Source of the DNA: Cruorifilaria tuberocauda
Lineage: Eukaryota > Nematoda > Chromadorea > Rhabditida > Onchocercidae
Direction of reading: 5' to 3'
DNA length: 64,000 bases
Assembly: GCA_013365365.1 (NCBI GenBank)
Contig: JABVXU010000210.1
Coordinates: 29,041 to 93,040 of the forward strand
Each line of letters opens with the position of its first letter. Position 1 is the stretch's first letter. Shown piece after piece: positions 1 to 14,050 of the stretch. The notes beneath the pieces were generated by a model that saw nothing but the letters and a program-made list of their open reading frames with translations, was not told the DNA's origin and did not search any database. The position numbers were made by a program, and so were the translations under genes.

Positions 1-1218
1 GAAAAATTTCCTAAATTTAATCGATATCCGATCGCATTCTATCACTCAATCGATTTGATATTACTTAAACTCTTAAGCATAAATAATTTTCAAAATTCAA
101 TCATACAATTTTTCATTCATTCATTCATCTAATTTCTAGAAATAGTTATTTAGTAGTAGAATATTTCACGTAATAGTTATAACCGTGAGAATATTTCACG
201 TAACAATTCAGTGATAGCTATATGACGGATATAAAGTTTCGAAAAAGTTTAATATGAAAATAACGAATTGATTATTTTAATGTAAAATACATTATTGATT
301 CAGAAGCATACGTAGTATTTCATGCAAATAAGGGCGACATTATTATATTCAAGAGTTCTCTTGCCTATATGCACAGATGTTAAGGTTAAAAGGCCAAAGG
401 TCAATATAAAGAACATATAGTTGATTTAAACTTCGTCATACAATTTTCCATAATCAGTAGAGTGTAGGAAAGGCAAAGAGGAAATTTAGCTCATTTCCAA
501 ACCAAATACTTTTTCGATGTTTTTTTTGTTTAACTTCTTCGTTCCGAGCAGCTGACATTTTGAAATTCTCACATAGAAAAATTCTCGAAGAATTTTTTCT
601 TCAAGCAAAATGATAAGGAAAGGTAATGCTTTTTTTTACTTAACTCTTCCTAAAACAGTAAGTTATAAACGAATAAAGTAAAGGAATTCATTCACTTCGA
701 TTATTTCAGTATTTCGGTGACAAATTCAATTGAATGAAATATGAGGAGGTAAACGATATATGACACTTCCTTAATGTATTTACACATTTCCTCAAGTTTG
801 CTATTATTTAAGTGAAAATAAAATAAAATCAGTTTATCAATATGATATGAAAATGATAATATAATCGATGGAATTTCCGTAAGATAATATGATAATGATA
901 ATGATAATGATAATGATAGTGATAATATATATCAATAGAATTTCCACAACGTAATACTTCATTTCTTATGATTTTTCAAATGATCATATTATGATTATGA
1001 GAATTTCTCATAATCAGAATACAATGATCATCATTACAATGATTTTTCTCCAATCAGAATATAGTTTCATGATCATGAATACAATGATCATCATTATAAT
1101 GATTATTATCTTAATTTGATACATGAAATAACAATTAATGTTTTAATTCATTTTGTAATGAAAAAAGAAATGGGAAGTAAAAAATTTTAATTTATTTTAA
1201 CAACAAATTACGTCACAG

Positions 1219-1289
1219 ATACACACGCACACACACACACACACATGTACACACACATGTACACACACACACACACACGCACACACACA
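1219..1289. repeat. CA microsatellite
   Basis: This is an interrupted (CA)n tract broken by CG and ATGT units. It is a simple repeat with no associated gene. Confidence 0.9.
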
Positions 1290-2362
1290 ACATATACACC
1301 TATTAAACTTATCGAACAGTAAATAAAACGTCAAATGTCAAATATGAATGAGTCATTTGAAATGAAATTTTCCTCATAAGTGTTTCGAGACTGTTACATG
1401 ATAAAATGATAAACATGATAAAATCATGACTTATCAAATTTTATCAGAATTTATCAGATTTAATTCATACAAGATAATATTCAATTGTGGTAAATGGATT
1501 CGTATTTGATAAAAAATAGGAAATATTAAAATGTCAAATAAGAAAATATTTTTTTGAAAAGAAAAGTTTTATTGAGTAAATAAGTATTTAATATAATAAG
1601 TATTTAATTAACTAAAGTAAATTACAAAACAATCTATTAAACCATTCCTAAAACAAAACTATTATATGTACATATGTATTATTACGTTTTTTAATTATCT
1701 TTTCACACTTGCAAGAAAATTTTTGAAAACAAACCATTAAAATAATCGTATAATACTAAGTGAAGAGAGAAAGAGAGAGAAAGAGAGGGAGAGAGAGGAT
1801 GAAAATTCTAAATTAGTATTATCTGATCATATAAAATTAAAAAGGTTTTGCTGCCTCACTCATATGAATTTCCATTTTCCCTTTTCTATCTTTAATTATT
1901 CAATTTCAGTTCTTGTATGATTAATGAGTAAAAACGAGTAAAAAGCACAAAAAAAACTGATCTATTATATCCATCTCTACGAATTTCTCTTTAATAATTT
2001 ATTTATTTAATTATAATTTCATACTTAAATTTAACACTTAAAAATAAAATAGACAACTGGTAGATGATTAGATAAAAAGGGAAAGTATATGTATTAAATG
2101 TTTCAATTAGTTCTTTTATAATTAAAATTAAAAAATTTTATAAATTTTATTTTGTAATCAAAATTAAAAAAATTATTCAATGTTTTATTGCACAAACATT
2201 ATTTCTAATATTTACACTTTCATTCAATCAAATAATCGCTTTTTTTTCGTTTTTCTTAATTTGCACTTTTCATGCTTTCTTTTTTTTGTTAAATAATAAT
2301 AAACAAAATTTCTATTCTATTAAAAATAACGAAATATACACAAAGACACATGAAAATAATTG

Positions 2363-2450
2363 TTTTACCTATTCAATTATTCATCATAATTCAGGTTGAA
2401 TCAATATTTACCTGTTCAATTAATCATCATAATTCAAGTTGAATCAACTT
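2363..2450. repeat. Two-copy tandem duplication, about 44 bp
   Basis: Two adjacent copies start TTTACCTRTTCAATTA, continue through a shared CATCATAATTCA core and end GTTGAATCAA. They differ by only a few bases, so the duplication is fairly recent. Confidence 0.75.
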
Positions 2451-3594
2451 GGTTCTATTAAATGAAGTTTATTGTGATGGATAAGTAAGTAATAAGTATT
2501 CGTCATTTTTCTTTCTTCTACTTCTTTTCAAGGGATCTATCAAAGGATAAGTTTTGCAGCCAATATATTTTTATTAAATCCAAAATTTCCCTGATTGCAA
2601 AGTAAAAATTCCCACATTCACTGACTAGCACTGCTGCGAATATTTTTTCTTTTTTTTTTTAAACTTAAAAATTTAGAAAATAATTTTTTCCAATAAATGA
2701 CAGTTGTAGAAAATTTTCTTAACAAAAATTAGCAGTAAATATTTATTGGTTAAATGAACGAATGATCATAAATAATTCAAAAAGTTAGTGATATTTCAAA
2801 TTGCACGTTCATTTTTACTGTAAGTCTGTTAGCAATAGATTTAAGGATACGTTTAAAATACGTCTCTTTTGTGACGTATAAAATGATAAAGTACAAATTG
2901 TGCCATACACTGACTTGTTGATCATTCAAAAAAAAAAGAAATTTTTTATTTGAACTCTTACAAATTGGAAAGATCAGAAATCGTAAGCTAATAGTAATTC
3001 ATTCATTCAATAAAAAGTATTAAACTTTTTTTACAATTAAATTTTGAGAAGGAAAATAGAGATATTATTGGGAAATTTTGGTGAGAGAAGAAAAAAGAAA
3101 AGGAGGAATTCATTTTCTAAGCTTTATTTATTTATTTTCCCAATAGATTTTCCATATCTCTCAAAAAAAGAGAGAAAAAAAAATGCATGAAAATCAAGAG
3201 AGCATAAATCATAGCTAGACTAACTCTGCCAATTTTATCTCATTTCAAATAGCTAAGGCTATTCTACTTATCATATTTGAGATAATCATAGTTACTTTGA
3301 TCAAATATCAAATGATCAATGTGTTACTTATCACATTTGAAATCTTCTTGGCTATTTATATACCTAAATATAGCCTAATGGTTAGGAACGTTACGTAGCA
3401 ACAAATGAATAGCACATCGCTGGGCTGTTTAAAAAAAAAGGAAGAAGAAAAGGTTAAACAGAAAGTTCAACGACTGAAGCTGATGATGTTGAAGACTGGA
3501 AGAGAAATGTGTTAGCTAGGCAGCCAAGAGCCAAATAAAGCATACTAAGGCATCACTGAACTATGGACTTATATATATATATATGTATATGGAA

Positions 3595-3911
3595 GTATCT
3601 CTCCCCCGCTTTCTCCCAAATGAATGGTATGTTACATTGGGGGAGAAAAAGTAAAACTATCATTGATGAATTACCAGTTATTGATCGAATAGAAATTTTT
3701 TATGAGCATACATTTGAATAACTAGTTAGAACTGTTGTAAACAAATTTGATTAAATTTGTTTTCATTGATATCAACTGTAAAACACGAATATCTGTGTGG
3801 GAAAAAATATATAAAGTTATCAAATTGAATTTTCCCGGTTGTTCCCGGGAGAATAAACCGATTAAAATATTACTGGAGAAATTTATTGGAAAAAAGCGGG
3901 GGAGAGATTAG
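3595..3911. mobile_element. Candidate MITE with terminal inverted repeats
   Basis: The left end reads ATCTCTCCCCCGCTTT. The right end (about 3,894-3,911) reads AAAGCGGGGGAGAGAT, its exact reverse complement over 16 bases. These C- and G-runs stand out in very AT-rich surroundings. TA-like dinucleotides flank both ends, which would suit a Tc1/mariner-type insertion, but the duplication is ambiguous by a base. A second, smaller inverted pair (TTTCTCCC near 3,610 and GGGGGAGAAA near 3,638) lies just inside the left end. The interior of about 280 bp has no open frame, so it would be non-autonomous. A single copy is visible here. Confidence 0.6.
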
Positions 3912-6900
3912 AATATAATTCGTAATTTCAGATCAACAATTAAATAATAATAATTTTTTCAAATATACTTATATAAAGAATAAACTAATTGTTTTCCTTA
4001 TTAAATTAACGTAATATTCTAATCGATAAGCTAGATAATAAAAATTAATGAATTAATGAATTTAAACAAATCAAAATACTAATTAATCTTAATACCAATT
4101 AAGCTTATTCGATCTTGCGAAATTAAGCCTTACCAAACCAGTGTTTATATATTTTTTTGACTACAGGAATGTAAATATAGCTTAGTATATGTATGCTACT
4201 ATGACAATTGATTAGAATGACATCATCAAATCAAGCAATTTGACCTTTCGGTGCTAAAACTAAACTCACTAATAGATAAGTTAAAAAGGATTAACAATGC
4301 TTCTTAATTACTGGATAGCACATTTGACGGTTATAGTAATTGAATAAAAAGGTAGAAGTTTTTTTTTGTAATTGATGGTTACTTCTTTTAACTTAACTTA
4401 TAATAATCAATCAATTAAGTTGTAATTGATACTTATAGTACTTATATACTTATAATACTTATGATATAACAACCAGTTAAGTTCAAATTTATATAAGACT
4501 AATTTATAAATTAGTTTAGACTTGGAATAATTCAGCGAATTAACTAATCTAATTTAATTAATAACTGAAAATGAATACAAACATAACTTATTGTGCAAAT
4601 ATTTTCATATTATGATTTCTATTATATATTATGATTTATTACATTTATTATAGCCTGGTGAAACCTATAAATATAGGTTTCATGAATACAAGAATACCTT
4701 GATTATGCAAATATTTTTATATAATTTCCATTATATATTATAATTTATTACATTTATTATAGCCTGGTGCTATAAATACAGGTTTCATGAATACAAGAAT
4801 ACCTTGATTATGTAAATAATTTTATATGATTTCAATTATATATCATGAAATGTTATATTCATCGTGATATTATGATTACGTGATTTCCAGCGTTTGCAAA
4901 TGAAGACAATTAGATTTATAGGAACAAAGAGTCTGGAAGTTTTGCTAAATAAAAAGTATTCTATTTGATAGATATTTGTTGCTTTCTTTTGTTCGCTAAA
5001 CAAACTTTTAATAAAATCCATGGGAATATTAATAAACTCTTTTTAAACTGAAATCTCAAGAAATGCAAATGAGTAAGAAAAAATAGATTAAATTTGAATT
5101 TCATCGTTTTGCTAAATAATAATCATTAAATAGTAATCAATATAATTTGATATAGTGAGAAAATACTTACATTAGTGATAATTTCCAATGAGTAATAAAT
5201 TCTGTAAATTTCAGCAACTTTATCAAAGTCGTTTTTTCAATTCTTCAGCAAGCTTTCCTTTTTATCTGTTGATTTCTTATCAAAGAATTTCTTTTATTTA
5301 TTGATAATATAGTGAATTAATGATTTTTCTTCTCCTGCAATTCATACTTACTTCTTACTTAAGTTTCTCTTCCTTCTTCAATTCACACTTATTTACTTAC
5401 TTACTTGAAGTTTTTCTTTTCTTTCTGCAATTCACACTTATTTACTTACTTATTTACTTTGAATTTAACAGCTTTTGAATTGAATTTCCTGTATTTGCAA
5501 GGAGCGAGTAGTAATTTGCCTTCAACTTTTCTTTTTTTTAGCTTTAACATCATCCGTTGAAGCTAACGTTGAATTATTGAGTGGCAAGTATTCAATTAGT
5601 ACCAACAGATTGTTTCGATTTTGACAAGTTTGATATGTTACGTCAAGTTATCATTGAAATGTTTTTTTTTTTCGTACAACATCGAAAATACGTTGAAATT
5701 TGAGAATTTCCGGATTGAATACTTCAACCGGATTTCAATCATAAATAATAAATTTCTTGCGGACATCTAGCCTGAATTTTGATTTTCTTGATTAGGAATC
5801 TCGTCGTTCTTTTCACTGATTACAAATTGATAAGATCATTTTTCATTTGATAGAAATCAATGAAAGATTTCATTCTATTATCGAATAGAAGTTTACAACT
5901 TATTTGTGATAAAATGATTTCCATATTTCCTTTGCGATTTTCCTTTTTGAAATGCAAAATTCGCATTTCGTATTATCAATATCAAACGATTTTGGAACAT
6001 TTCTTAGCCAAGAATTCTTCAGTGTTGATTGGCATTTCAACTCTAACTATATTCAATGCGATATTTCATTTAATTATTTGTTAGCTATTTGTTTCGAAAA
6101 TTCAATTTAAAGCAATTTTGCTTAATTCTTTCCTGTTTTTTTATTTTTGCTTATGCAGAAGCTTTGCAGAAATGCTGAAAATGTTGCGATAGGGATTAGT
6201 TATTCAATCAGAGGCTATTTTTAATGGATAATCTGAAAGATTACTTAGCACATACTGTCCAAGTTACATTGATAAGCTTAAAAAGCCTTAGCCAATCAGT
6301 ATCTGTTTATCAACTCTATATATTTGCAGTGATCTTAATTAAAGTAATGTTTTAGTTGAAGATCTTTTCGTTTTTCAGTTCCATTTTTCACCGATATTAA
6401 TTTGTGATGCTGAATATCAACATTTACAATTCTTCTTCGCTATTGTTTAAAGTGATTTTAACACTGTAGCGATCATTATTATCAGTAATTATTATGGAAT
6501 TTGATTTCCTTCGTTTCGAGTTCGAGTTCGAGTTCAAGGTTCTTTTTCGATTTCTCGAATTGATTTCTCATTAATTGCAAGTTTTAGTTTTTTTTTTCAA
6601 AATCTTTTGTTGGTTTAAATTCGAACTGTAATTGATCACATTTTACAATCATTTCAATCCTTTCCCCAAACGGTGCAAAAACTTTAAATTTCATACAGAA
6701 ACACTTCTTCATTGATTTACTTTCATCAGAAAAGTAGAAAAGAGATATAAGTAGAGAAGTAAAATAAAGACAAAATATATTAGCTTTCTACTCTAGTAAT
6801 TTACTTTGTAACAAGTAATGAATACTAATAAGGATATTACAGTGAATCGATAAGCACATTTTAAATTTACTTTGATCATTTTCTTACTATCAAATCAACC

Positions 6901-9147
6901 CATATTTCAGGCTGAGCAAACTCTTGGTTTGAAATTAATTTGGAAATGTTGATATCATCCGTCTTATCATATTGTACAGAAGTTGAAGATAAGGTCAAAA
7001 GTCACATATAAGAATGAAGCATTTAAAATATTCTACCATTCAATGAGAAGTAACGCTAATTGAAATTGACTTTTTTCTTAACCTATCATTTTTTCATTCT
7101 CATTTTTCTTACAATTTATCTTTTTCCTATCACTGACCAATGGCAACGAAAATTTAGTTTTGTTAAGTCCAATAATTAGCCTTTATTGTTAATGTTGAAA
7201 GAAAAAATCCTCCGCAAGAGTTGGAATATCCCGGGATTAGACTGCTCAGGACTGCTAAAAAAAATCCAAAAGTTTTACTGTAATAAGGAATATTATGAGT
7301 TAAAAGAAGTATAAATATGTCACAAAATCATAGTTGAAGTCTGATTGCTTGAAAAGAGCAATGATTTTGGATGTATCAGCCATTATGTATGAAATTGATA
7401 TTTAAACGTAAAGGACAATTTGCGCAATTAGTTAAAGGAAAATTATGCTTATTGTGTTTCATATATTATTGAATAGCTAATTAACTTCTACAATATTTAA
7501 ATCATACAATGATAAAAGAATTGTTACATTGAGATAATCTTAATTGAACAAAAATATATCTAAACTTGATAGATTTTATTTAATGTTCCCCTCCCCCTCC
7601 CTTCTTTTTAGGAAAGACAGGAAAATTTGTAATTTTGGTAGCAGTAAATAGAAGCTTATTTCCAATATTTAAGTTTGAATGAAAATTTTAAATTACTATT
7701 ATTACTATTAGTAATCTAATTGATAAAATGTAATTCTTTAATTAACTGACATGTGATCGGTGTATAGTGAAGAGCATCGTGTAAATTTCTAAACAATTTA
7801 AATTTATCAATTCTAAAATTATTTTGAATAAGATTTCAACTCTTAGTGACCATTTAAATTTCCATTTCTTTGCTCTTTTCGAAATGTTAAAGATGTGGAA
7901 TGATCGCTTTAATTCAAATGACACATTTAAATAGTGATAATTAGCGAAAGGATAAATTAATCTATTATCTTCAAATTTCCATTCTCAAGCTTTTCACTGT
8001 ACATAGGAGATATATTAGTTGATCAAAGAACTGCATTTTATCATTTAGCTTACTAGATAATTTTTATTTTGCTAAATTCAAGGAAAAATTAATATTTTAA
8101 AACCAAAAAATTAATTAATAATTAATAATTAATAAGACTCAAATCACTTGCAAAAAAATTTTTAGTTAGAAAATCAATTAGTTAGCAGTTATAGCTATTA
8201 TATTTATTACCTTACCTTACCAATAGATCTCAAAGCCTGCTATTTTGTTGATTATTCTTCACAGATTTCACAAATGTCGCAGTCTTAGTAAATATTTGCA
8301 TCTGAATGTCGTTAGTGCCAATTGCACGAGTCAATAATGCTAAAAAAACACATACTTTATACATTTCACTTCAAATTCATTCCATAAATCATTTCAGATT
8401 TATTAAGAAAATTAACATAAGCTGTAAAGGAATCAGAAATTGCATTATTAATGAAGGATATCATCTAGAATTCTTCCTCATGTGATGCTAAATAATATTG
8501 TTAAATAGATCAATATCAAAGGGAATAACAAGTCAATTTTCGATCGAACACTCATCATAAGTTAGTTTCTTCCGACAAAATCAAATTTGCTAAATAATAA
8601 AAAGCAGTAACAATCATTTAATTACATTTAGCAATAACAAGACAGCATGATTCATAAACTTCACCAAATTTTCCATAAGAAACTGAAGTTATTCAAAATC
8701 AAAATATAGTACACTAACAACAGAAGAAATTATTTGTTTTATTAATTTTAATGAAGAATCTATTTCTGCTTATCAATAATGAGATAATATTTTCAGTGAT
8801 ACGGAATATGTCACAGCTGACATGAAAACTTTCTCGACGAAATTAAATTTTTCGTACAATAAAAGCAAATAGTAATGGGAAAAAAAGAGAAAAAAAAAAT
8901 GAAAGTACTGACTATTAGCTTAGTTTCTTTATCTTTTATTAAATCATTTGCTGCATACAATGAAAAGCTTTATCAATTCTAGGTTAGGTGCACACCTGTA
9001 AACTTACACATGCTTCTTTCTAATCTATAAATGCCTTGAGGCAATATTTCTAATCATTCCATCATATCAGATGATCATATATAGATATAAATATGGTATA
9101 AAGCATAATTCAGTACGTAGTATCACTTGCATTACGTAAGTCAATCG
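3912..9147. other. Gene-free stretch downstream of the Sushi gene
   Basis: No exon chain is supported. Short open frames here lack codon character and splice partners. It contains a 109-bp tandem repeat (about 4,590-4,837) and a duplicated TTCACACTTATTTACTTAC segment at 5,380-5,460. The last few hundred bases probably include the 3' UTR of the leftward Sushi gene: an AATAAA on the minus strand lies at about 8,935-8,940. Confidence 0.55.
4590..4837. repeat. 109-bp tandem repeat, about 2.2 copies
   Basis: The segment beginning AGCCTGGTG at 4,652 recurs at 4,761 with its flanks, including TTTCATGAATACAAGAATAC. The first copy contains a perfect palindrome, AAACCTATAAATATAGGTTT; in the second copy the left arm is partly deleted. 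Confidence 0.8.
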
Positions 9148-12100
9148 TCATGGAACAGTGTACGTTTTAAGAAGCATTTCTTCAGTAGCTGTCTTGCTTG
9201 ATTCATGTCGCTGTCTGATCCATCGATTTTGCCGGTAAACAGCTCGAAACATTATGACAAATATAAGAGATAAACAACATATTAATGCAAATAATAAAAC
9301 GGCAATCGAATCATCGTCTAATCCATTTTTATCTACAATTTAACGGCTGGATAATATTTAAGATGAGGACAGATACCACGTAGAACTTTTTTGAGAATGA
9401 TATTTTCTCACAAATCTACTAATTACTTGCCAACTTCACTTAAAGAAAACAAAATACTCAATTCCCGAATTCATTAAAAAAATTGGAAGTACCTGCAATG
9501 CATTCAGGTAATGAATCATTCCATTGACCTGATTTCAAGCATTCAACCATCTCACTACCATATAAGGTGTAGCCTTCCCAACATTTAAACCATATCTGCA
9601 CTCCGCGCCGAAAAGTAGTATTGGATAGATCGGAGGTGACGTAAGCACCTTTCTGAATGAAAGGTTCAGGACAGTTCACTAAAATGAATGAAGCATTTTG
9701 TGCGCAAGAAAATTAGACTTTTTTAAAATTTTCATCAGGATTTAATTCTCTCGATTATATCATCATAAAGCAGATTTTTTATTTAATCAAAGAATAAAAT
9801 TTACATTTCGGAATACAACTTGGCCATTTGGATGGATACCAACTGGAACCGGAATGTAATTCGGAATTTAGGCACACTACTGATGAAGGACCAATCAGAC
9901 GAGTTGCATTGTCTTTGCATCGTAGCTCCATCTGTAATGCTACTAATAGCATAATGTTTCGTCTAAAACTCATCAGTCTATCAATTGAAAAATTACTTTG
10001 ACGAAAGTAAATCGAGAACAAATTGAAATAAATCGTAAAGAAGCGTATACTAAAATGACTATTACGAACTTTCATTGAATTTCTGAAATATGTTGTAGGT
10101 TGTTTGTATACATAACTATTGAATACCTTTGTACCAAGTGGTAGTGGCGCTTTCGGAGGAGGACAGCTTGCTGTCTTTCCTTCACAATTACTCATACTTG
10201 GTATGAAATCAAGGAAACGTGGAATTTGTCTGATCGTGCAAATATTTCGGTTAGCTGAAAACAATCGTTGACATGCAAGATGCTGAAATATCCGATCATA
10301 TCGTTTAGCACGTTTTTTTAACAGTTCTTTTTTTAATTTACCCTAATTAATGCATCTTTTCTTTCTTATCGTTGGGTACATGAAGTAGCAATGAAGAATT
10401 ATTGGAGAAATTTCTTGATTACCACTGCAATCTAATGATTTCTACCGTTTGATAAAGAGATGATCAGAAATCTAGTTAAAGAGCATTTAAAACAGTTCTG
10501 AAGATTGCATCTTGACCTATTTTTGTAGGTAGAATGCTGTTTTACTAATTCTATGTACAGGAATAAAAATAAAATCTCAATAGGAAATAACGAAACATAC
10601 CACAGTTCGGATACTTGAAACCACTTGGTACATCGTTAACTTCGTGAACCCATTCACTATTAATACATCGTAAGGTATGTTTCCCTGGTGGATGTAACGT
10701 ATTTTGCGCTAAAGCACATCTAAATAGTCTATTTACTGCACCTTTTATCTTATCATTGTTTTATTTTGTGACGCTTTCATCTTCATGTTATCCTGGAAAT
10801 AATTTATACCAACTGATTACACTTAATGATTAGATTTGAAAAGCGAATAATATACAACTCAATCACTACTTACTGTTGCAGTTCACTCATATTACAATTT
10901 TAATTCAATTGAATTTGATGACATTGAAATAAATCATACTTAACAATCAGTGTATCATTATATCTAAAAAATCGAGAGCTTCTACTAGTATTAATACGTA
11001 GTCCACGATGGATCAGATGAGGAAGTTCACATATGTGGAACGTTGGTTTTCCATAAACACAACTTGGTTGAAAACTATCCATCGTACCATCACCGCTACC
11101 GATCAACAGCCATATACCGCCTGTTCCAGAACTATTCAATGTACAGCGTAGAAGCACAGTATTCTGAAACAACGAATATTTGGGAGAAGATTTTGTAGTG
11201 TGTAAGTCTCACAAACATAAAAAATTATATACCAATGGATAAATAACACCTTTCTCAAGTTTCAATCGTCTTTCTGGCCCACAGCTTACTTCAACAACTG
11301 TTTCCGTTGCATACTGAAATAATTCGCATATCAGATTGATTAAGATTAATTCGAAAAGATTAATTCTGATAGGTTGAAAATTAGTTTATAAATAATTCTG
11401 GAGGTCATACGCAATCGATGCAACATTAGGTTATATATTAGGTTACAATATTTTGAAGAAAATTTTCAGCTTAAGCTAGAACTCTAAAAGCCAATCAATC
11501 TATATGAAGTTCAAAATTCAAACTTACCTGACCTTTCGAATTAGCTTCGATAAAGAAACTTCGTAGCATTATGCGATCATCCAACGTTGCATTTATAATT
11601 GGTGATTCGCACCATTGCGGACTCAGCTCTTTACCCCATAGAAGCTTTTCGTCACCATAATCTCCAAACTGAATTTCGCATAGATTTCGAAGAAACTCTA
11701 ATTAACAGGTAATTTAATTTAATTGAACTAATTATCATAAGCTTTTTTTCAGGAGTTTATATAAGTAATGATGTTGATATTATAATTTATGATAAGATCC
11801 ACACTGATATTCTTCTGATAATTCAAATGATCGAGTTTATCTATCATATTAATTAGAAAATTCACACTTATTTCATTTCAGATTGATGCATGTAATAATG
11901 ATATTTTCCAATTCTTTATGTCATATTTTCAATTTAAGCAAGAAATTAAATTTTCGAAAATTCTTGAAATAACAAAGTTTGCTCTCAAATATTTAGTAGA
12001 TGAGAGAGAAATGACTGATCGTAGATTGATCATACCTAATATCTATCGATATCTCGAACAGAAATCGATTACTTTTGCGAAATAATTATTGGATATTGGC

Positions 12101-12313
12101 ATCATAACATTCGCAATTATTATTCACATGTTTTCCTAATGATAATAAAAAAAAATATCGATAATAAATTACCGTATAATCGATATCTTCTCCAGTTATT
12201 TCCAAAATTCCTCCCACTGATAAAAATACGGTGAGTAGAAGGAAGAGTAAAAAGAGAAGTACAATATAGTTCATTACCATCAAATAAGAATTCACTGTCG
12301 CTAAATGCCTCAT
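9148..12313 (-). CDS. Sushi/CCP-repeat single-pass membrane protein
   Basis: Nine exons join in phase: 12313-12173, 11668-11528, 11313-11233, 11163-10940, 10719-10601, 10254-10127, 9931-9805, 9678-9493 and 9332-9148, giving 443 residues. A hydrophobic signal or anchor covers residues 14-33. About four complement-control (Sushi) modules follow, with the usual Cys spacing and a Trp before the last Cys; the clearest is the last, starting NCPEP near residue 322 and ending near 381. Residues 392-411 form a transmembrane helix, followed by a 32-residue basic cytoplasmic tail. Sushi modules usually bind proteins outside the cell. The exact family is not recognised. The first module is irregular, and the start could instead be Met12 or Met14. 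Confidence 0.85.
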
Positions 12314-14050
12314 GTTATATTCTTCAGGACGATAATGACAGAAAATTGAGTTTTATTCAATTTATTAATTATCTAACAATAATAACACAATCAATGTTTA
12401 TGAGCAAAACAAAATTTACTTTAAAATTAAAAGAGAAAAAAAAAACGAAAGAAATTTATTGAAATAAAAAGGTAATTTGATGATTTTCAATAAATAAAAT
12501 GGATATTTTCTTGTGGAAAATAAAAATTTTCCACTTTTGGTTCAATGATTATTATTGAAATCTCAATTATCTTTAATAAATTGTATAATTGTATGTTTCT
12601 AATTGAAGAAATTAAATACTTATATAAGAAATTAGATACTTATATTAGACATATCATCGATAACCATATAGACATACCGTTTCATCCTGTAATTGAAGAA
12701 ATTAAATGATTTCATGCATTGTCATAAATAGATAATCTAAAAAACTAAAAATATTTCATACAATTCAGCTAAAATATACCATCTGTGTTAGTGGTTAAAA
12801 TTATATTTTAAAAATGATAAACAAAGATAATTTATAAAAAGATATACTTATATCATCGATAACCATATAGACTCATCGTTCAACTATTTCATCTTGTAGC
12901 ATAAATCTTTGTTATTATATCAAATGCTATTAAATTGAATCTTATTATTCTTATCTTCACTTTATCATCACTTTCTCAAATTTAATTTCTACCCTGCGGG
13001 TAAATTATTTGAATATTCTGTGGTATTAGAAATTTTCACTTTTATGAATATTGGGCTGTGTTAAATACCGACGAGCGGAAATAAAGCTATAAACATAAAA
13101 AGAACATAAAAAGAAGAATTATCACCATTTTGCTTACTTTTGTTTCATTGGCGTGTCCGTGCGGCGGTACTCAGAGATTGGTACAGTGCTGTGATATTGC
13201 CATATTCGGGTAAATGCTAAATGTAGTGCAATTCTAGCTGTAATATTCTTGCCCGAAGTTCATCTAATCGCTTTACCATATCTCAATTTCTAATTAACAG
13301 CTTGGTGTAGTGAATTCGCCTTATTTTTACTCTATATATTAACCTTTGGATTTGTATGATCCAAGTTTTTTCTGACGCTGAACTATTTCTGAATATTTGA
13401 GACTTTTTTCTTTCGTCATTGTTTGGCCGTAACCTATCCCATCATTACCCTGTTCCGAAGGCATATAACTGCCTAATCAGGCTTTTCCTTACCTTTTCAA
13501 GAGCAATTTTTGGCCCTTTTTTTTCACTCATTTCCTCTTTATAGTTGTTTAGATTGGATTTTCCTATTGATTAGTGTTCTGCATTCGATCACTTTTTTCC
13601 ACAACTAACATCGTCCGCGAAAATCCTATAGTAAGCTTGTATATTATGTTTTACTGAATGCTGAACTTTTATAGTTTTCATTGTTATCGGCATCAGCTAA
13701 AGAAGCTGAAATTTATTGTTATCACTCATGCACTGTTTCTTTTCTCTGGTTGATTTTCGTTCTGCGCAAAGTAGGGAGCGTTCCACGATAACTGTGCGCT
13801 TGTAGATGTTGCAGACATATTACCGGTTGACTGATCATACGGACTAAATTTATCATTCTACCTGTTTCTTTATTCATTTTTTTGATAAGTTGAATTTTTA
13901 TAAAAAATGATCGACTGAACGGATGAGACGCCTTTTTTTTCCTGGTGATTAAGCTTTTTGTAAAGAGAGGTTTGTTTGATGTGCTCTTTTTCGTTTCAGG
14001 ATAAATTAGTAACATTTTTAATTTTTTATTTTTGTGAAATGTGACTAGTG
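12314..14050. promoter_or_regulatory. Divergent intergenic region
   Basis: This region of about 1.7 kb lies between the leftward Sushi gene and the rightward F-box-like gene, so it probably contains both promoters. A less AT-rich patch at about 13,140-13,260 is the most promoter-like part. No exon chain is visible. A near-duplicate of about 40 bp with the core ATCGATAACCATATAGAC occurs near 12,656 and 12,855. Confidence 0.5.

Larger units (their letters stand above)
1..3594. other. Gene-free AT-rich stretch with simple repeats
   Basis: I see no reading frame with coding character and no phase-consistent exon chain on either strand. It holds several microsatellites and short duplications: GATAAT-type repeats at about 887-928, an imperfect duplication of an AATACAATGATCATCATT-containing segment at about 1,016-1,107, a CA-rich tract at 1,219-1,289, a GA-rich tract at 1,761-1,798, and a two-copy repeat of about 44 bp at 2,363-2,450. 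It is probably intergenic or part of a long intron of a gene outside the window. Confidence 0.6.

Noticed and set aside
3371..3430. tRNA-like A-box (TAGCCTAATGGTTAGGA)
   Set aside because: No B-box and no cloverleaf can be formed downstream, so it is not called a tRNA or SINE.
5860..6084. 74-codon open frame on the plus strand
   Set aside because: Composition is that of AT-rich non-coding DNA, and it has no splice partner or recognisable domain.
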